Source of the DNA: Candidatus Egerieicola pullicola
GTDB taxonomy: Bacteria; Bacillota; Clostridia; Oscillospirales; Ruminococcaceae
Assembly (NCBI GenBank): GCA_018712465.1
Contig: DVGY01000106.1
Location: forward strand, 1 to 7,627
Direction: 5' to 3'
Length of the DNA stretch: 7,627 nucleotides
Shown piece by piece: positions 7,401-7,627 of the stretch. A program made the position numbers and the translations under genes. The notes under the pieces were generated by a model. It was not told the DNA's origin and did no database searches. It saw only the letters and a program-made list of their open reading frames with translations. Position 1 is the stretch's first letter. Every line of letters begins with the position of its first letter.

Positions 7401-7627
7401 TGCTGGATCAGGTGGATGCCAAGCTGAATTCCTTGGGAGATGCTGCCGGCATTAGTTCCGAGGAACTGGAAGGCTGCGGCACGTTCCTGAAAAATGTCTG
7501 CACCATCATTGACCAAACCGGTTTAGATGAGTTCACCAATTTCTATGAAGAAAACTTCAAGCCTCTGGAAAACCTCTACACCAAAGAAAACCTGCAAGCC
7601 CTCTCTTCCTATGTCCGGCAACTGGAC
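4457..7627 (+). CDS. Large membrane-anchored surface protein with VWA domain and TSP3-like calcium-binding repeats (3' end outside window)
   Basis: The frame runs 1057 codons without a stop and leaves the window, so it is C-terminally incomplete. Residues 1-27 look like a signal peptide: basic MKRLKK, a hydrophobic core and a likely cut after VSA. Residues 30-110 resemble a DUF11/CARDB-type beta sandwich. Two membrane helices follow (131-152 and 160-182), joined by RKKQEKK. Residues 186-325 are probably beta-rich. Six calcium-type repeats span 331-457, a Ser/Thr/Glu-rich linker 458-501 and another beta domain 502-571. The VWA domain covers about 592-787 with MIDAS residues D600, S602, S604, T678 and D706. 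Three more Asp-rich repeats (794-891) precede a mostly helical region with C1007 and C1015. By family precedent, VWA plus TSP3-like repeats suggests calcium-dependent extracellular binding or adhesion. The ligand is unknown and no sortase LPXTG motif is visible. It has its own promoter. Confidence 0.94.
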   Translation, partial: MKRLKKLGALLAVLALIFAMAAVPVSAASGERDGVKVTATANQREYLSDSKIMMTLVAENTNDKTVSNLELTNPVPRGYRLSEDTQSSMQVEQLRAGEAVALKTVYEAIDPQAEPTSQSAASQPVLEWPELIAIAVAVLLLALSITVLVLAIRKKQEKKLVAILLSVVMFALVLPIGDLILSVRRSYTEISLEQTVNVEDAQMALSSKVRYGEIASQRDNLVVDKTGMVYDASRDIYLFSQHITGLKGTMNYPESVTEAMCTVLDINGNKLFSQEITPAEEWSVPDMPLVVGVNEIQVTVTYEDGQTEESITTVNNINEENMENLEVDRGDDDEDGVLNFLEEMYHTDPQNPDTDGDGLTDYEEMAVTGTDPTLADTDGNGTSDGEEDLDGDGLTNFQELHEYNTNPIAIDSDGDGISDGEEVNTYHTDPNNTNTDGDGRDDNWEVMNGYDPTTPQDSFPTATDSTTAPEGSSATSDGEVQISTAPEDSGIGESTPGYIGSEPVQLEVEEGHTADLTLSYDSSQLEEGETPTMYFYNEETQCLEPVEGATVSEGTVTGTVTQSGIYVLLNHRLVEDVWNNDIIRPSQYQEGAIDVVFVIDRSASMDSNDPQGLRKTVTKEFIEKLRNGVDHAALVQFTSIGELVMPLTDDKQSLYNTIDGIQNSDGGGCAGSDTTAGTNGSAGIRQALNELNNSTAPNQFIIFLTDGADTEVSESYDTLIAEAVNRGIVIHTVGLVGSGDVDTDLLRRIASGTGGNYYLATASETGEAEQDPDAVPIEDIYDEIESVTIDTQLDSNGDGISDYYTQKLCENAMGSGTGQMVFGNATYEEVQASADLDGDGLLNGEEIQIVENDQGVYALIHSYPTVKNSDSDNLDDYQELRVYGTSPLKNNLDALEADVTWATTSDNFVSEKYRSLFDSMILGTLERGSVYIGNIFFGTSYDQALLYENSLIHYFDALDDQVVQRKELSSAQELAWDLLNAMLDQVDAKLNSLGDAAGISSEELEGCGTFLKNVCTIIDQTGLDEFTNFYEENFKPLENLYTKENLQALSSYVRQLD
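4847..5002 (+). other. Transmembrane hairpin inside the VWA surface protein
   Basis: Residues 131-152 form an uncharged stretch rich in Ile, Val, Leu and Ala. The basic segment RKKQEKK follows, then a second hydrophobic stretch at 160-182 that ends before RR (184-185). The positive-inside rule puts the short basic loop in the cytoplasm. The small N-terminal domain and the very long C-terminal part would then both be outside, which fits the upstream signal peptide. Helix edges are estimated by eye. Confidence 0.82.
5447..5827 (+). repeat. Six TSP3/EF-hand-like calcium-binding repeats in the surface protein
   Basis: Acidic loops of the form DxDxDGxxD/N start at residues 331, 353, 376, 388, 411 and 434. 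The spacings are 22, 23, 12, 23 and 23. Examples are DTDGDGLTDYEE and DSDGDGISDGEE, often followed by a 'TDP' or 'TNP' turn. This is the pattern of thrombospondin type 3 repeats, which fold around bound calcium. An exact 18-base DNA repeat (5514-5531 and 5757-5774) reflects the coding repeat. The first loop (DDDEDGVLN) and the last (NTDGDGRDD) are slightly divergent. Confidence 0.9.
6230..6817 (+). other. von Willebrand factor A domain with intact MIDAS
   Basis: Residues 592-787. A hydrophobic strand (VVFVID) leads into DRSASM, the DxSxS motif at D600, S602 and S604. The MIDAS threonine is T678 in AGTNGSAG, and the third-loop aspartate is D706 in FLTDGAD. The strand IHTVGLVG and the tail GGNYYLA match late VWA elements. 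With all five metal-site residues kept, the domain should bind Mg2+ or Mn2+ and could bind a ligand through it. A Gly/Cys/Thr-rich insertion (C669) precedes T678. Domain ends are approximate. Confidence 0.92.
6836..7129 (+). repeat. Three further calcium-type repeats after the VWA domain
   Basis: Loops start at residues 794 (DSNGDGISDYYTQ), 835 (DLDGDGLLNGEE) and 868 (NSDSDNLDDYQE). They are spaced 41 and 33 residues apart, looser than the upstream array. The third lacks the usual glycine after the third acidic position but is followed by the typical YGTSPL turn. They probably continue the calcium-stabilised stalk on the far side of the VWA domain. Confidence 0.75.

Overview
The window holds two protein-coding genes on the + strand, both cut by a window edge, with one compact intergenic region between them. 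The organism is most likely a Gram-positive Firmicute of class Clostridia, plausibly a gut Oscillospiraceae/Ruminococcaceae relative. The evidence is a PolC-type replicative DNA polymerase, a sigma-A-type promoter, a strong AGGAG-type ribosome binding site, and mid-range GC with GC-ending codons. The family-level guess is inference from style, not from a marker gene.

Region 1 (2-4273) is polC, the Gram-positive DNA polymerase III alpha subunit with a built-in 3'-5' proofreading exonuclease. The reading frame is open to the left edge, so the true start lies upstream. All core catalytic motifs are present. Several positions next to the polymerase active site differ from the PolC sequences I can recall, and the N-terminal linker is unusually proline-rich.

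Region 2 (4274-4456) is a 183-base intergenic stretch. It carries an intrinsic terminator for polC, a near-consensus promoter (TTGACA, 17-base spacer, TATACT), a short leader and a ribosome binding site for the next gene. The second gene is therefore its own transcription unit.

Region 3 (4457 to beyond 7627) is one uninterrupted reading frame of 1057 codons with no stop before the window ends. It encodes a large exported, membrane-anchored surface protein. In order it has a signal peptide, a small beta-sandwich-like domain, two closely spaced transmembrane helices with a basic loop, a second predicted beta domain, six calcium-binding thrombospondin type 3-like repeats, a Ser/Thr-rich linker, another beta domain, a von Willebrand factor A (VWA) domain with an intact metal-binding site, three more calcium-type repeats, and an alpha-helical region that runs off the edge.

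The two genes have no evident functional link: one is replication housekeeping, the other an accessory cell-surface protein. I see no mobile element, CRISPR array, RNA gene or defence system. The most interesting object is the surface protein's architecture; the active-site neighbourhood of this PolC comes next.
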